Positions 23,999 to 34,836 of a stretch of 64,000 bases of DNA are shown piece after piece (position 1 is the first letter of the stretch; each line of letters starts with the position of its first letter). The stretch is from positions 13,166,501-13,230,500 of the forward strand of contig AP031356.1 of NCBI GenBank assembly GCA_037833965.1. Direction: 5' to 3'. The notes under the pieces were generated by a model that ran no database searches, was not told where the DNA came from, and saw only the letters and a program-made list of their open reading frames with translations. This DNA is from Marchantia polymorpha subsp. ruderalis. Lineage: Eukaryota; Streptophyta; Marchantiopsida; Marchantiales; Marchantiaceae. Position numbers and translations under genes: made by a program.

Positions 23999-24856
23999 TG
24001 CAACCTCCGGGCTGACTCTCACTCAGGTTTACCTCTGATGGCTTTGTGGTAGCGCATCATGGTTCTAGAAGACTAAGATTCATACTCTCACTCATGTCCC
24101 AAACACCTTCTCTCACAAACTCTCATGTATCACTCCAACTCACACGCAAACTCTCCTCACATCACCCTCTTCACATAAACGCAAACACACGTCGATACTC
24201 CAAGATACTCAAAAACTTCACTCCTTCATTACTGAAACAAGTACTCAACATGACTCTCCAAACTTGCTTTAGAGGTGCTACTCTACCTCTCTATTTATAC
24301 TACTTGAGAAGTTACCATAGTAACATGTGGTAATTTCTCCTAACTTACTTTTACCTAGGTAAGTTTGACTAACCTTCTCTATGTGGCAACATGCCATTGG
24401 CCTACCTAAACCTTCTAGAAGCTTCCGGAATCCAAGGTTGAGGTGGCGACATGCCATTTGAAGCTTTTAAACTTCTACAAGCTTCCTAGCCACTAAGTCA
24501 ACATTAGACTTAGTCTAGCCAATCATCTTTCATACATTTAGTCAAACCAATCAAATCAAAGCTTCTAGTCAAATATCTAATCACTTGGAATCTAGAACTT
24601 TTGTATAAGACAAAATAGAAGTGCTCACTCCTTGTAAAAGACAAAATAGAAGTGCTCACTCCATTCTTCTAGAACTCCGCTAATTATTCCGCCAACTATA
24701 AACATTGTAGCTAAACTTAGTCATGACTAGATAATCTTAGTTATAACTAACTAGTTTAGTCATAACTAGCTAGTCTTAGCTATGCCTTGGCTAATCATCC
24801 TTATTCCCTTGACCACTTCTAAGACTTAGTACATATGTGCAACACTCAGTCTTCCA
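23999..24856 (-). mobile_element. G3 3' LTR
   Basis: 858 bp; begins TGGAAGAC on the minus strand and ends GGTTGCA. A stretch around GACAAAATAGAAGTGCTCAC is duplicated in tandem, in both G3 LTRs but not in the solo LTR at 6427-7241. Confidence 0.93.
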
Positions 24857-24870
24857 TTTACCCCCGGACC
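24857..24870 (-). other. G3 polypurine tract
   Basis: GGTCCGGGGGTAAA on the minus strand, directly before the 3' LTR. Confidence 0.75.
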
Positions 24871-24879
24871 AAGATTTCA

Positions 24880-27800
24880 CTACGCCCTCGGAGTGAAAGA
24901 ATCTGATCTTCGATGGAATAACTTCAACTTGTCGTGGTTGACTCGATCGAAGTGACGTCCTCCTAACTCCTTGATGTCATAAGTGAAATTTCCCCACACC
25001 TTCTCAACTATGAAAGGTCCAAAATACTTAGGAAGAAACTTTTTCCTAGCTCTCTTGTATCTAATTGCATCAAAGAGCATCACCCAATCACCTTCCTTGA
25101 ACGGCTTCAAGTTCTGGTTTCCACTTCGTTTGTCGTGATACTTCTTCTGCAACTGTTGAGCCCGCTCCACTCGTACCATGGCTAGTGCTCGAGCTTCCTC
25201 CAACTCCATCAATTGTTGTTGGCGAGACTTGATGGCTTCTGCTCCATTTGATTTCTTCAACCTTTGCTGGATTGTTGTGAATGTTGTCAAGTCAAACTGT
25301 ATGGGAAGTTTTGACTCAACTCCATACACCATCCGAAAAGGTGAGTATCCAGTAGATGTCTTCCATGTTGTGCGATACTCCCATAAGATAGCATGGAGCC
25401 TCTTGTCCCAATTGTGTTTACTCCCGTCCATGTCTGCATCCTTGGCCAACATCATACACAAAGTGTAGTTGGTCCGCTCCGCCAACCCGTTAGCGTTAGG
25501 TTTGTAGGAAGTGGTCACTCGAGCCTTGATGGAAAAGTGCTCCAACATGGCTTGAATCATACTTCCCACAAATTCTCCTCCTCTATCTGATACTAACTCC
25601 AATGGACAACCAAATCGAGTAATGATTCTCTCATACAAAAATCTACCAACCTCCTTCTCATTAGTAGATTTAAGTGGTCTTGCTTCTACCCACTTCGTAA
25701 GATAATCTGTAGCTATCACAATGAACTTATTCCCTCGAGGAGTAAGATTCAAAGGACCTACAAAATCTATTCCCCACTTTTCAAAAGGACCTAACATTGG
25801 TACAGAAATCATAGGAGGGGTTTTCATGGACTTTTTAGCAAAAGCTTGACACACATCACAACTTTTGCAATATTCCACACAATCCTTAAAAATACCCTTC
25901 CAATGATAACCAGCATCAAGAATTTTGAAGGCAGTTACCTTCCCCGCAAAATGTCCTCCACATACTGTACCATCATGAAACTCCTTCATGAGTTGTAGTG
26001 CCTCTCCTCTCCCAACCGCTCTTCGTAGAAGTCCGTCAGCTCCTTGATGAAAAAGTACCTTCTCCATGATCATATAAGGTTGACATCTCTTCACTAACGC
26101 ATTTTTCTCCCTTTGATGCATTCCTTGAGGAAACTCTCCTCTAGAGATGAAATCCCAAATTTCCTTGTACTCCTCCGGTACTGTTGTCACCGTGTCCATG
26201 ACTAGCAAGTCCTCATCCGGAAAGGTGTCATCTACTGACTGATCTCCTCCATCATCATATGCTCTCGACATCAAATCCGCATTAGCATGCTTCTTTCCAG
26301 GTCTATCCTCAATGGTATAATCAAACTCTGCTAGTAGTAGCTTCCATCTAGCTATCCTCCCTTCAGCATTAGGCTTGTTGAAAATGTATTTCAAAGCCTT
26401 ATGATCAGTCACTATAGTGAATCTCCCACCCAACAAATAATGTCGAAACTTCTTAAGTGAGAAGATTACAGCTAAGGCCTCTCTCTCTATCACTGAGTAA
26501 TTCTTCTCCGCTTGAACCATTTGTCTACTAGCATAGGCAATTGGATGATCATGCTTTTCATCATCTAATTGACTCAAGGTGCATCCTACAGCAATATTTG
26601 ATGCATCTGTGTAGAGAATGAAAGGTTTACCCCAATCCGGTTTCGCCAAAATTGGAGCCGTCACCAACGCCTTCTTGAGAACTTCGAACGCCGTCTTTGC
26701 AGCTTCATCCTTGAAAATGAGTTCGTACTCCACTCCCTTCTTCATGTAATTCGTCAAGGCATGAGCTTTGTTGGAGAAGGACAAGATGAACCGTCGATAG
26801 TACCCCACCATACCAAGGAATTGCCTCAACTTGGTTAAAGTCGCCGGAAAAGGTAACTCCATGATCCGTGTCACCTTCTCTGGATCCACCGCTATACCAT
26901 TCTTGGAGATGATATGCCCCAACAATAGGCCTTCCTCACATCCAAAAATGCATTTTTCTGGATTGAGTGAAGCCTTAGCTTCCTCCAGCCGTTGAAGTAT
27001 TTTGATCAAATGATCAAAATGATCCGCTTTCCTCCCGTAAACACAAAAATCATCTATGAAATCCCTTACAAACTTTCCAATGAAAGGTTCAAACACTCTA
27101 TTCATGAACCTTTGAAAAGTGGCAGGAGCATTACATAGACCAAACGGCATCACTCTAAAAGCGAAGGTTCCCCATGGAGTAGTAAAAGTTGTTTTGAGTT
27201 GGTCTTCTAAGGCAATTTGGATTTGGTTATAGCCACTATAACCATCTCCAAAACTATACCACTCATGGCCAGCAACCTCCTCTAGAATCTCATCTATGAA
27301 AGGCAAGGGATAGTAGTCTTTCTTTGTGACAGCATTCAACTTTTTGTAATCTACGCACACTCGTAGCTTACCATTCTTCTTCTTCACTATCACAATTGGA
27401 GACACCCATTCAGAATTTTCTACCTCGTAGATGAAGCCAGCCTCCTTGAGCTTGTCGATCTCCTCCTTCACCACAAGAGCCGTAGGTGGATTTATTCGGC
27501 GTTGCTTTTGCCGAATAGGACGAGCTTTCTCCTCCAACTCGATGCGATGAGTCTCCAACGTCACATGCTTAAGATCCTTGTAACTAAAGGCAAAAACATG
27601 AATATATTTGCGAAATATATCCAGAAACTTTGCCTTTTCCTCCTTGGTAACCTTGGGACCAAACCTGAGAGTGGACAGTCGTCGACACACCTCCTCTTCG
27701 CTCATCTCCACTTTGTCAGGATCTTTCTTCACTCCAGGCCTAGGCAACAACTCCATGGCAGCAATGACTTGTACTTGAACATTATCATCAGAAGAGTATT

Positions 27801-29652
27801 CCGATGATGTTTCTTGATCAGAAGTTGAGATGTCTGTGTCAACTTCTGAAAAGCTACCACTCTCTTCACTCTCAGATTCCCAATACTCGTCAGTTGGTCT
27901 ATCTGAGTCAGTGGTGGATTCCCCTCCTCTCGTCAAAGGAACCTTAACTCGATGGTTCTTTGGGCCTATCCTCAAATAGCCCTTGTGCCATCGGTCCGTA
28001 GTCCTTACCGCCCTCAACCAAGGACGTCCCAACAGCAAGTCGTAGCTAGCTTCCTTGAGAATTTGGAAGGAAAGCAAAGTTTGCACTCCCCTCACACTAA
28101 CCACAACTTTGTCTACCACCCCCAGTGGTCTTACCTTCTGTTTGTTGGCCATACCAACAATTATGCTAGAAGGTCTAGAAGGTTGCATACCCAACTTCTG
28201 CATCAACCTCTCAGACATGGCATTCACAGCCGATCCACCATCAACCAACACATCTGATACATCATGTCCATTGATCCTCACTTCGATCTTTGAAGCATGT
28301 GTACATACCTCCGAAGCAGCCGCATCCACCACCCCAACTCCCACATTGGTCATGTGAGCCTTCCCCTTAGATTTCCGCTTCTTGGTCCTTGTGGAGATAA
28401 GACCTCCTCTTAACTCCTTCCGAATGGCTGGATTCAAGGCAATCAGCTGACCAACTGTTATATTGGCCTTCTGATTTCCTACATCCTCCACCACGTCATA
28501 CTTAGCTTGAGAAGATGAAATGGAAAAGTCATCCATGCCCAACTTCTTCCTTGGTACTCTTGGTTGACTCACTCCACTTGACCGTGTACTTCGACTTGGC
28601 GTGTCCTCCATGAAAATCGACTCGTCCGCAAATCGGGCCCGCTTCTTCTCATGAGCAAGGATATCCACTTTCGATTTTGAGCTCTCCCCTTTCTCAAAAG
28701 TGCATTGATGAGGGAATACATCAATGGATGCTACTCCCTTATCCTTGGCTTGTTGCGTGGCCGGTGCATTGTTGTTGTGCCGAACTCCATCATGTTGTCG
28801 AGGGTTAGGACAATTCCTCTGAAAATGAGGACCTCCACAAGAAAAGCAAGAAACCGCAAAGTTTCCTGAAGGTGGATTTCCTCTTGGAGGATAATTTCCA
28901 TACCCCCTAGAGCCTCCTCCTACGTTCTGATTCCTCTTCTCCCACAACTGTACTACATTGATCTTGAGATCTGCTAGAGTCTCCGTGATAGATTTCAACT
29001 CATTTTGAAAATCCACACTAGGATTCGCTATCGTGGATGAAGTAGAAGTGTTTGAAACAATAGACCTTCCTACAACCGGTGGAGCTACTTCTCTAGCCAC
29101 CAAGCTAGAATCATCATCTTCTAAGCTCTCCTCCATTCTAATAGCAATTCGAATGGCTTCAGCCTTAGAAGAGGGCTTCTCGTATCTCACCTTACTTCGA
29201 ATCTCTGGTCTCAAACCTCCAACGAAGTTCTTCATGAGCATCGCCCTTATCCCCACCATTGTAGCATCCACTTCGTCTCCGCCCTTCCTCAACACCACGT
29301 GGAATCTAGATTCCAACTTCTCGGTTCTCTCCACATAGGTCCTCACCTTCTCGTTCTCTCCTTGTTTCAAGAAGGTGACCTCACACATCAACTTTTCATA
29401 ACTTTCACTGGGAAGAAAGTTTTCGATCAGGTTCTCCGTTAATGTCTCCCACGTGTCGTCCTCCGAATGCTCCCTCTTGTACTCCTTGTACCACTTGAGA
29501 GCAGAATCCTCCAAGAAATCCGGCAAAAGCATAGCCCACTCGTCTTTCTTCCTCTCATTGTTTCCTATGCAAGCCCTCTTGAAGTCCCTAACAAAAGCTT
29601 CTACATCCTCATTCTCCCTCCCATAAAATACCGGAAGCTTCCCCATTTCCAA
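24880..29652 (-). CDS. G3 Gag-Pol polyprotein, 1590 aa
   Basis: One open frame codes the whole Ty3/Gypsy polyprotein. Residues 1-240 are a capsid-type gag. A short zinc knuckle (CFSCGGPHFQRNC) is at about 269-281. The protease active site VLVDGGSAVN is near 470, with LLGRPW near 540. Reverse transcriptase spans about 715-905, with FIDD at 866-869 in place of the usual YxDD. RNase H spans about 1010-1130 (LYTDASN, TDHKALKYIF). Integrase spans about 1200-1440, with a zinc finger (GGHFAGK, CKSCDVC) and the D,D,E core (IDFVGP, VSDRGGEF, NGLAERTN). A GPY/F-like module is near 1540. Gag and pol share one frame, so a single polyprotein cut by the protease is expected. No chromodomain is present. It looks whole. 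The start chosen, MEMGKLPVFYG, matches the first residues of the G2 gag. Confidence 0.95.
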   Translation of the reverse strand: MEMGKLPVFYGRENEDVEAFVRDFKRACIGNNERKKDEWAMLLPDFLEDSALKWYKEYKREHSEDDTWETLTENLIENFLPSESYEKLMCEVTFLKQGENEKVRTYVERTEKLESRFHVVLRKGGDEVDATMVGIRAMLMKNFVGGLRPEIRSKVRYEKPSSKAEAIRIAIRMEESLEDDDSSLVAREVAPPVVGRSIVSNTSTSSTIANPSVDFQNELKSITETLADLKINVVQLWEKRNQNVGGGSRGYGNYPPRGNPPSGNFAVSCFSCGGPHFQRNCPNPRQHDGVRHNNNAPATQQAKDKGVASIDVFPHQCTFEKGESSKSKVDILAHEKKRARFADESIFMEDTPSRSTRSSGVSQPRVPRKKLGMDDFSISSSQAKYDVVEDVGNQKANITVGQLIALNPAIRKELRGGLISTRTKKRKSKGKAHMTNVGVGVVDAAASEVCTHASKIEVRINGHDVSDVLVDGGSAVNAMSERLMQKLGMQPSRPSSIIVGMANKQKVRPLGVVDKVVVSVRGVQTLLSFQILKEASYDLLLGRPWLRAVRTTDRWHKGYLRIGPKNHRVKVPLTRGGESTTDSDRPTDEYWESESEESGSFSEVDTDISTSDQETSSEYSSDDNVQVQVIAAMELLPRPGVKKDPDKVEMSEEEVCRRLSTLRFGPKVTKEEKAKFLDIFRKYIHVFAFSYKDLKHVTLETHRIELEEKARPIRQKQRRINPPTALVVKEEIDKLKEAGFIYEVENSEWVSPIVIVKKKNGKLRVCVDYKKLNAVTKKDYYPLPFIDEILEEVAGHEWYSFGDGYSGYNQIQIALEDQLKTTFTTPWGTFAFRVMPFGLCNAPATFQRFMNRVFEPFIGKFVRDFIDDFCVYGRKADHFDHLIKILQRLEEAKASLNPEKCIFGCEEGLLLGHIISKNGIAVDPEKVTRIMELPFPATLTKLRQFLGMVGYYRRFILSFSNKAHALTNYMKKGVEYELIFKDEAAKTAFEVLKKALVTAPILAKPDWGKPFILYTDASNIAVGCTLSQLDDEKHDHPIAYASRQMVQAEKNYSVIEREALAVIFSLKKFRHYLLGGRFTIVTDHKALKYIFNKPNAEGRIARWKLLLAEFDYTIEDRPGKKHANADLMSRAYDDGGDQSVDDTFPDEDLLVMDTVTTVPEEYKEIWDFISRGEFPQGMHQREKNALVKRCQPYMIMEKVLFHQGADGLLRRAVGRGEALQLMKEFHDGTVCGGHFAGKVTAFKILDAGYHWKGIFKDCVEYCKSCDVCQAFAKKSMKTPPMISVPMLGPFEKWGIDFVGPLNLTPRGNKFIVIATDYLTKWVEARPLKSTNEKEVGRFLYERIITRFGCPLELVSDRGGEFVGSMIQAMLEHFSIKARVTTSYKPNANGLAERTNYTLCMMLAKDADMDGSKHNWDKRLHAILWEYRTTWKTSTGYSPFRMVYGVESKLPIQFDLTTFTTIQQRLKKSNGAEAIKSRQQQLMELEEARALAMVRVERAQQLQKKYHDKRSGNQNLKPFKEGDWVMLFDAIRYKRARKKFLPKYFGPFIVEKVWGNFTYDIKELGGRHFDRVNHDKLKLFHRRSDSFTPRA

Positions 29653-29864
29653 CTAATTTTTTTTTTTTTTTTCTATTGGAAATTTATATGGGGCTTCCTA
29701 ATACAATATAAACAACACTAACTCCATCATTGAGTAATTCATCAAAGGAAACACAAAAGGAATTGGTTGTTCCAAGATAGCCAAAGCTCTCTCCTCTCCT
29801 AGGCATACGATGAGTCTTACCCTCATCATCATCTTCTCCATCATTCGAATGATGATCTCCATCT

Positions 29865-30308
29865 TCAGTTGGAGCTTGAACCCGCTGAGGTCACTTTCTC
29901 TGTTTCAGCACTTAGCTTGCCGTCAAACCCTTCCACAAGTGATTCCAGAAGTGCCTTCACTCCGCTGCATTCGTGTCCCGCTGGTAGCCCAATCACTCCG
30001 CAATTGTCACAGAAGGTGGCGCTTTGGGATTCATGTGGCGATGATGGTCCCAAGTGAAGTTTCAAATCTCCCAAGTTCCTCTTGCTCCTCAATCTTCTAT
30101 CTTTGTTCCGCAGGGAACAATTGACAACCTTATGGCCCTCCTCTCCACAATAAAAACAAGTTTCACGTTTGACTCTTGGAGATTGACTCACTACTCTTTC
30201 TTCAAACTCCACCTTGAATTCTCTTGTATTGGAGTCTAAAGACACTATAACATCCAAGCCTTGAGGTACTTTGGATAACCTAACCTTCCAACCTTCTTGT
30301 TCACTCAT
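29865..30308 (-). CDS. G3 upstream ORF, 147 aa zinc-knuckle protein
   Basis: This frame lies between the primer site and gag-pol and starts MSEQEGWKV. It carries a CCHC knuckle (CFYCGEEGHKVVNC), a basic stretch (KDRRLRSKRN), then CDNCGVIGLPAGHEC, which could bind a second zinc. About 210 bases separate its stop from the gag-pol start. The same ORF is in G2, so it is a family trait. It does not resemble the known extra ORFs of Tat or Athila elements as far as I can tell. It could help package RNA, but that is speculation. Confidence 0.8.
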   Translation of the reverse strand: MSEQEGWKVRLSKVPQGLDVIVSLDSNTREFKVEFEERVVSQSPRVKRETCFYCGEEGHKVVNCSLRNKDRRLRSKRNLGDLKLHLGPSSPHESQSATFCDNCGVIGLPAGHECSGVKALLESLVEGFDGKLSAETEKVTSAGSSSN

Positions 30309-30962
30309 TTTCCCATAAGGTAGAAACCACTCAAAAGACCTCTCCCAGAAACGCTATCTACTTGACGAAAACTGTGAATAAAGAAATCAAAAACTTTTGC
30401 TTTGTTATCTTGCTTTTGTACCCCCTCAACTTCCAATCAACATAACTTCGTCTCTAGACGTGATCTCTCAGTGAAATTTTGACTCAAACGTAGCTTATCT
30501 TCCAATACACACTCGTACGAAGTTTCAAAGCCTAAATTGAAATACAGAAAAAGTAATCAACTCTGTACAAACTTTCCAGAGAGCAGACTTTTGATACCCG
30601 TGAAAACCCACTCAACTTCTAACTCTCATATCTTTCTGTTAACACATGATCTGGACCTGAAACAAAAACGTAAATTTTCTCTATCTTTCACTCTTAAATC
30701 AATAAAAACTTTGAAGAATACCTTCAAAAATACTTTTCGGTGTCTAAGATCACTTTTCTCTCAAAAAGACATGTTTACGTGAACAAAACATACAAAATCA
30801 CTTCTAGGCTATCATATGAGACTATGGGATAAACAAATGGAATTTCGCTCTCAAGCACACTCTCCGCTCTTTCATTCCCCAATGTTAACACCAAGTGATC
30901 CCTCATGGATACTTTCTCTCGAGCTAGAAATCGAATCCTAAACATTCCGCCTTCTAGATTGA

Positions 30963-30981
30963 GGTCCCGGCAACGGAACCA
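30963..30981 (-). other. G3 primer-binding site, tRNA-Asp-like
   Basis: TGGTTCCGTTGCCGGGACC on the minus strand, 4 bases inside the 5' LTR end. It fits the 3' end of plant tRNA-Asp except at a few bases. Confidence 0.7.
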
Positions 30982-30985
30982 AAAA

Positions 30986-31843
30986 TGCAACCTCCGGGCT
31001 GACTCTCACTCAGGTTTACCTCAGATGGCTTTGTGGTAGCGCATCATGGTTCTAGAAGACTAAGATTCATACTCTCACTCATGTCCCAAACACCTTCTCT
31101 CACAAACTCTCATGTATCACTCCAACTCACACGCAAACTCTCCTCACATCACCCTCTTCACATAAACGCAAACACACGTCGATACTCCAAGATACTCAAA
31201 AACTTCACTCCTTCATTACTGAAACAAGTACTCAACATGACTCTCCAAACTTGCTTTAGAGGTGCTACTCTACCTCTCTATTTATACTACTTGAGAAGTT
31301 ACCATAGTAACATGTGGTAATTTCTCCTAACTTACTTTTACCTAGGTAAGTTTGACTAACCTTCTCTATGTGGCAACATGCCATTGGCCTACCTAAACCT
31401 TCTAGAAGCTTCCGGAATCCAAGGTTGAGGTGGCGACATGCCATTTGAAGCTTTTAAACTTCTACAAGCTTCCTAGCCACTAAGTCAACATTAGACTTAG
31501 TCTAGCCAATCATCTTTCATACATTTAGTCAAACCAATCAAATCAAAGCTTCTAGTCAAATATCTAATCACTTGGAATCTAGAACTTTTGTATAAGACAA
31601 AATAGAAGTGCTCACTCCTTGTAAAAGACAAAATAGAAGTGCTCACTCCATTCTTCTAGAACTCCGCTAATTATTCCGCCAACTATAAACATTGTAGCTA
31701 AACTTAGTCATGACTAGATAATCTTAGTTATAACTAACTAGTTTAGTCATAACTAGCTAGTCTTAGCTATGCCTTGGCTAATCATCCTTATTCCCTTGAC
31801 CACTTCTAAGACTTAGTACATATGTGCAACACTCGGTCTTACA
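30986..31843 (-). mobile_element. G3 5' LTR
   Basis: 858 bp, starts TGTAAGACCGAG and ends GGTTGCA on the minus strand. It contains a TATA-like motif (plus-strand CTATTTATACTAC, about 31278-31290). Confidence 0.93.
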
Positions 31844-34079
31844 GTACTTGGTCGCCTTGCAATCAAGGTATCGGAGTAGCGGCACCACTTGCTCGCAGAG
31901 CACTCCGGTCGGTGTACCTTGCACCGATTGCGCTTCCTCCTCCTCCGAAGGCGTGTCGTCTTCTGTCTCCAAGATTTCTGTCGCCGCAGAAATCCTTGGC
32001 GATTCTCTCGCACTGGGCCTCGCAGCTTCCTTTGCTGCGGCCTCCACTCCATGTCATGCTAATACTTCCAACGGGGTGGGAGAACCTGCCCCTGACGGAC
32101 CTACTACATCATCCCGATATGTAACCGCCAAAGGCGCTTCCGTCGAAGGCACACGTGTCTCCGCATTCCTGCCTTCACCCGTAGGAATGTGCTCTAGGGG
32201 TTTCGGCGCCGAAGGCGTCTCCGCCGAAGGCACCACCCTGAACTGCTCCAGCGCCGAAGGCCCTTGCTCCGAAGGCGAATCATCAAACGGTACTTGCTCC
32301 GAAGGCAAGCATCTCTTTTTGCGTAGGCGTTCTGACCGTTGCCACACGCCTTCCTCTGTGGCCTGAAGGCCTATGTGCTTCCTTTGAAGGCTCCCGTGCC
32401 TTCGGCGAAGGGAGGTCAGTCCTACCAAGAATCTCTGCACTCATATCCTCCTCGAAGGATGGTGAGTCCCTCGCAACTGCAGCTCGCCCTATGTCGGGCC
32501 TGCTGTCTGGTGGCAAAATCAGTTTGCGAGCCTTCTGCTTTGGTCGGGCTTGCTCGTTGTTCGCCCGACGCCTGACTGGGACAGCGAGCAATTCTCGCCG
32601 ACTCGGTTCTACATCTCCTTCCCATTTCCACTTCCGGGATGCTCGCGCTCCCCTCGGTTCTTCCTCCGCTCTTAGTCGAGCTGATGGTGTGCTAGCGGGC
32701 TCTTCGTCAGGGTCTGTATCAACCTCGACATCCCTCACAAGCCTTCCGGGATTCGCCAGCGACAGCAGGGGAAATTGTATCTTCTCCTTTGCTGTCAGAC
32801 ACCCCATCGACCGATAAAAGTTTATTAAAAAGGGGGAAATGTGATTGATCGATCCTCCCTTCTCCTCTCCTGCATGCTATCGTGTGGCCCTCCACAAAAT
32901 GCAAGCTCAATGAATTGGAGTACCTGCCGGCTCCACAAATCGCACCTGCCAAGATGTCATGTAGGTAGTCATGTGCGGCTGCAAAATCTGGAGGAGTGCT
33001 ACCGCGACATTCCTCCGCTTGCAATCAACATAGTCACGGATCCTATACCTGTTCTTGCTCGATTTGCAATTCTTGAAAAGGGCGTCGAAGGAAATCTCTT
33101 CTTCCTTCGAGAGTTGCACACTCGAACAGGAGGTCACCTTCCTCTCCCGCACATCTTCCTAAGACCTGCTCCCAATCACTCACTCTCCATCTCTTTGGGT
33201 GCGGTCACTAACCTCGCGGAGGCTGGTCCTTCTCGCGCAGCCACTTTTGGATCATCGCCGGGCACACCCAATTCCATCCCCATAAAAGAAAATTGAGCTT
33301 CACCGCTGTCAGCTCATCTTGGAACGCCCGCAATCCGACTTGCGGCACTCGCAGTGGAACCATCCGTAGTGAAGTAGACAACAAATTCTTGAAAATCTCT
33401 ACGAGCTCCTACTGCTGCTGCGCGTCGCGAGCTCGAGTGAGTGCAAAATCAAAAACTTGTGAATGAGCCTCTCCCTCTGCGATCAAGAACTCTCACAGTT
33501 CGACATTTGGACTGGCAACGACCCGCTTGAATGCTCTATCGGCGATGAGGCGTAACGGTCTGATTCGCACGCGCGAATTCACGCTTCGCCATTGCGGGGA
33601 CTCCCACACTTGTACATTTGACTTAATCCTGCCAATTTTTGCCGACGTAGCTCTCTGTCCGCGTACCGCCGAAGGCGCTCACGGCGAAGGTACTCTCCTC
33701 AGCCATTTTCCTTTTCTTCTCTTCTTCCGCCAAAGGCGCATCCTTCCACCGAAGGAGCATCCTAGAGACGAAGGCACAGCCTTCGCCGAAGGCGCGAAGG
33801 CTTAAGCAACGAAGCACTTCCACGGACAAACGAATTCCGTAATACATGCTTCGTATGTCTTCCGCGGTAGAGTCTCCGCCGAGGAGCTTGAGCCGAAGGA
33901 ACTTCCTTCTACTTGCGCTAAAGGCGCTTTGGCCGAAGGCTCCTCAGCCGAAGACCTTACCGCCGAAGGCGCTTGAAGCGAGCCCTGCAACATGAACCGC
34001 CTGTTCCGTCCAATGCGCCCGTCTGTGGCCTAAGCCCCAAACCCCTAGACTGCCTTTGATTCCATTAGACCCTGAGATT

Positions 34080-34760
34080 CCCTTTTTACTTTGTTTTCGC
34101 GTACCGATTATTATTTATTTTAAATTATTATTTCGCGTACCAATTATTTATTATTATTTAAAAATGTTCTGTATAATGAAACACATCTGAAACCATTAAT
34201 GACATGTAATTTATATTGTAGAATTTTTTGGTTATTTTTAAAAATAAGTAGATTATTTTAATCTCATTTGTTATATTTTGACTCACATTCCATACAATCT
34301 TCATATTTTGACAGCATCCAAATTATAAATAATATGTTTCTTGATAATGGAAAAACATTTTTTCAATTTGGAACTATATTTCAAAAAAATAAAAATGAAA
34401 ATTGATTTTTTAAAACAAAAGAACCTAAAATTTTGTTTAGAGAATTGAAAGAACAATCCCAATAATTTTCATACATTGAATATAAAAGAAGAAAAATATC
34501 CAAGAACTAATTGGCAGAAATTTAAACCTTGAAACATATAAATCATATTTAAAACAGAATAATAACGTTTTTAGTAAATATATGTAAAAATAAATTGGGT
34601 ATTTTGAGAAGTCTATAAATTATAATAAAAGATAAACATATGAAATAAATTTAGAAACTAAAAATTGAAGATGAGTACATAATATTTTCAACCCAAGTAA
34701 ACCTTGATGCACTCTAAGTTAGAAATTGTATATATAAACTATGTCAAAAATTAGATTTAG
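34080..34760. other. AT-rich stretch within B2
   Basis: About 680 bp of AT-rich DNA lie between the B2 5' terminus and its GC-rich leader. No ORF or termini were recognised. It may be another decayed insertion. Confidence 0.4.
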
Positions 34761-34836
34761 GATTAGCTACTACCGCTGTACTTACTATTCAAAAATGTTT
34801 TAATTTCGAAAAAAAAACAAAAACTGCACTACCACA

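Larger units (their letters stand above)
23999..31843 (-). mobile_element. Ty3/Gypsy element G3, looks whole, nested in B2
   Basis: The element is 7845 bp with 858-bp LTRs that differ at only a handful of positions, so insertion is recent, well under half a million years by common plant rates. It is flanked by GTAC (23995-23998 and 31844-31847), a 4-bp target duplication. On the minus strand the order is 5' LTR, primer site, a 147-codon upstream ORF, a gag-pol frame open for 1590 codons, polypurine tract, 3' LTR. It looks whole. Its coding region is close to G2 but its LTRs are much less similar. Confidence 0.95.
22650..34836 (-). mobile_element. Family B element B2, reverse strand, in G1
   Basis: The 5' terminus reads TGTGGTAGTGCAG on the minus strand at 34836 and matches the first 60 bases of B1 well. 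The typical 3' terminus was not recognised, and the left border is placed where G1 RNase H sequence gives way to family B 3' sequence. It holds nested G3 and an AT-rich stretch at about 34080-34760. Coding remains on the minus strand are the N-terminal block at about 32.8-33.3 kb, a linker rich in Ala-Glu-Gly and Pro-Ser-Ala repeats at about 31.9-32.7 kb, and the coiled coil with its C-terminal block at 23.2-24.0 kb. It is broken, with many breaks. Confidence 0.8.

Noticed and set aside
25178-25468. Open frames on the plus strand across G3, and similar frames opposite the B elements
   Set aside because: They lie antisense to strongly supported coding regions and show no independent motifs; they are shadows.
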